Positions 7,533-9,034 of a stretch of 9,034 nt of DNA are shown piece by piece; the first letter of the stretch is position 1, and every line of letters starts with the position of its first letter. A program made the position numbers and the translations under genes. Source of the DNA: Magnetococcales bacterium (lineage in GTDB: Bacteria > Pseudomonadota > Magnetococcia > Magnetococcales > Magnetaquicoccaceae); contig JADGCR010000081.1 of NCBI GenBank assembly GCA_015228895.1, positions 1 through 9,034 on the forward strand. Reading direction: 5' to 3'. The notes below the pieces were generated by a model. That model searched no databases and was not told where the DNA came from. It was given only the letters and a program-made list of their open reading frames with translations.

Positions 7533-9034
7533 ATGAGCAAGAACCTTCTGATCATTCTGTTGCCCCTTGCGGGTGCCACCATCGCCGGTCTTTTCGGGCG
7601 GCGGTTTCTGGGCAACGCGGTGAGTCGCCTGGTCACCATCGTCTGCATGCTGGGGGCGCTGGGACTCTCCATTCAGGCGTTTCTGGCCGTGGCCGTGGGA
7701 GACGCTCCGGCCACACGGGAGGTGCTCTTCTCCTGGATCGTCTCCGGTGATTTCAAGGTCTCCTTCGGCATTCTCCTGGACCGTCTGACGGTGGTGATGC
7801 TGGTGGTGGTCAACGGGGTTTCGACCCTGGTGCACATCTACGCGGTGGGTTACATGCACGAAGATCCGGACCACCCGCGCTTTTTCGCCTACCTCTCCTT
7901 TTTCACCTTCGCCATGCTGATGCTGGTCACCGGGGACAATTTCCTCCAGCTCTTCTTCGGCTGGGAAGGGGTGGGTCTGGCCTCCTACCTGTTGATCGGC
8001 TTCTGGTTCAACAAGGAGTCGGCCTGCAACGCGGCGATGAAAGCCTTTCTGGTCAACCGGGTGGGGGACTTCGGTTTCGCCCTGGGGATCTTCGCGATCT
8101 TCATGGTCTTTGGCACCCTGGACTACGCCGAGGTGTTCCGCATGGCGGGAGCCGGGCAGTACCCGGCCACGGTGAATTTCCTGATGTGGGACGCGGTGCC
8201 CACCATGACCCTGATCTGCCTGCTGCTGTTTGTCGGAGCCATGGGCAAGTCGGCCCAGTTGGGATTGCACACCTGGCTGCCGGACGCCATGGAGGGTCCC
8301 ACGCCGGTTTCCGCCTTGATCCACGCCGCGACCATGGTCACCGCCGGGGTGTTCATGGTGTGCCGCGCCTCTCCGCTGTTCGAACTCTCCCAGACCGCGC
8401 TGAACGTGGTGACGGTGATCGGCGCCGCCACCGCCCTTTTCGCCGCCACGGTGGGACTGGTGCAAAACGACATCAAGCGGGTGATCGCCTATTCCACCTG
8501 CTCCCAGTTGGGCTACATGTTCTTCGCCGCCGGGGTTTCGGCCTATCCCGCCGCCATGTTTCACCTCTTCACCCATGCGTTCTTCAAGGCGCTGCTCTTC
8601 CTGGGTGCGGGGGCGGTGATCCATGCCATGCACCACGAACAGGACATGCGCCACATGGGGGGGCTGATCAAGAAAATTCCTCTGACCTACGCCATCATGA
8701 TGATCGGCACCCTGGCCTTGACCGGATTCCCCTATCTGGCGGGCTTCTACTCCAAGGACGCCATTCTGGAGTCGGCCTACGCCGCCCACACCCCGGTGGG
8801 AACCCTGGCCTGGGTCATGGGCATGCTGGCCGCCATTCTCACCACCTTCTACTCCTTCCGGCTGGTCTTCATGACCTTTCATGGCGCGCCACCAAAGGAT
8901 TCCCATGCCAAACACGCCTTCGACCACGCCCACGAGGCCCCCTGGTCCATGCGTCTTCCCCTGCTGGTTCTGGCCGTCGGCTCCCTTCTGGGTGGTGTGC
9001 TGGGGCAGTCCATGACCCATGAGGGGTGGTTCAA
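7533..9034 (+). CDS. nuoL: NADH-quinone oxidoreductase subunit L (ND5 type, antiporter-like), 5' part, cut by the right edge
   Basis: Distal membrane-arm subunit and proton channel related to Mrp-type cation/proton antiporters. The frame is open from ATG 7533 through the last base: 500 complete codons of a family usually 610-690 aa, so the C-terminal lateral helix is off-window. I translated it by eye without finding a stop or frameshift. Key residues are E145 in [16 protein letters not shown]179 in [10 protein letters not shown]239 in [20 protein letters not shown]264 in [13 protein letters not shown] and K352 in [13 protein letters not shown]. These correspond to the channel Glu, Lys and His residues known in E. 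coli Nuo[10 protein letters not shown] (404-412, with K408) is the next conserved block. A short His-rich loop (458-467) follows, as in many relatives. ATG 7528 is followed by a stop after two codons, so 7533 is the start, with AAGGG at 7518-7522 ten nt upstream. nuoM and nuoN are expected next. Confidence 0.97.
   Translation, partial: MSKNLLIILLPLAGATIAGLFGRRFLGNAVSRLVTIVCMLGALGLSIQAFLAVAVGDAPATREVLFSWIVSGDFKVSFGILLDRLTVVMLVVVNGVSTLVHIYAVGYMHEDPDHPRFFAYLSFFTFAMLMLVTGDNFLQLFFGWEGVGLASYLLIGFWFNKESACNAAMKAFLVNRVGDFGFALGIFAIFMVFGTLDYAEVFRMAGAGQYPATVNFLMWDAVPTMTLICLLLFVGAMGKSAQLGLHTWLPDAMEGPTPVSALIHAATMVTAGVFMVCRASPLFELSQTALNVVTVIGAATALFAATVGLVQNDIKRVIAYSTCSQLGYMFFAAGVSAYPAAMFHLFTHAFFKALLFLGAGAVIHAMHHEQDMRHMGGLIKKIPLTYAIMMIGTLALTGFPYLAGFYSKDAILESAYAAHTPVGTLAWVMGMLAAILTTFYSFRLVFMTFHGAPPKDSHAKHAFDHAHEAPWSMRLPLLVLAVGSLLGGVLGQSMTHEGWF

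Noticed and set aside
8904..8936. Histidine-rich loop in NuoL as a possible metal-binding insertion
   Set aside because: Short His-rich loops at this position are common in NuoL proteins, so it is probably ordinary family variation.
6894..9020. Minus-strand open frame of about 710 codons opposite nuoJ, nuoK and nuoL, rich in His, Gly and Gln
   Set aside because: It is the reverse-complement shadow of membrane-protein codons (Leu, Val, Ala, Thr). The His/Gln-rich look is what such genes give in antisense. No recognisable domain was seen.

Overview
The window is a continuous block of a nuo operon encoding the proton-pumping NADH:quinone oxidoreductase (respiratory complex I). All genes are on the + strand in the order nuoD (3' part), nuoE, nuoF, nuoG, nuoH, nuoI, nuoJ, nuoK, nuoL (5' part). 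Both ends are cut by the window edge. Gaps between genes are at most 34 nt, and nuoJ and nuoK overlap by 4 nt. I see no promoter, terminator, RNA gene, mobile element or unrelated gene, so the block reads as the middle of one polycistronic transcript.

Layout: 1-766 is the C-terminal part of the 49-kDa-type subunit NuoD. 801-5020 holds the NADH dehydrogenase module: NuoE (2Fe-2S), NuoF (FMN, NADH site, 4Fe-4S) and NuoG (one 2Fe-2S and three 4Fe-4S motifs). 5055-6098 is the quinone-site membrane subunit NuoH. 6117-6611 is NuoI (two 4Fe-4S). 6631-7526 is the small membrane pair NuoJ and NuoK. 7533 to the end is the first 500 residues of the antiporter-like subunit NuoL. NuoM and NuoN would be expected just beyond the right edge, and nuoA, nuoB and nuoC before the left edge. 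Together the genes carry electrons from NADH through FMN (NuoF) and the Fe-S chain (NuoE, F, G, I, then NuoB off-window) to quinone at the NuoD/NuoB/NuoH interface, coupled to proton translocation through NuoH, J, K and L.

Organism: a GC-rich Gram-negative bacterium, most likely a pseudomonadote. NuoI, NuoJ and NuoH resemble alphaproteobacterial and mitochondrial complex I (for example the NuoI motif around [14 protein letters not shown]). NuoG, however, keeps the four-cysteine N7 site, which the mitochondrial orthologue has lost. An early-branching or alphaproteobacteria-related lineage (for instance Magnetococcales-like) would fit, but this is inference from remembered family sequences and is not settled.

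The region is ordinary housekeeping DNA and I found no undescribed system. Points worth a second look are the N7 cluster motif in NuoG, start-site choices in nuoH and nuoJ, a perfect 7-bp tandem repeat linking the nuoH stop to the nuoI ribosome-binding site, and an unusual residue order near the NuoD C-terminus. Very long antisense open frames are codon-usage artefacts.
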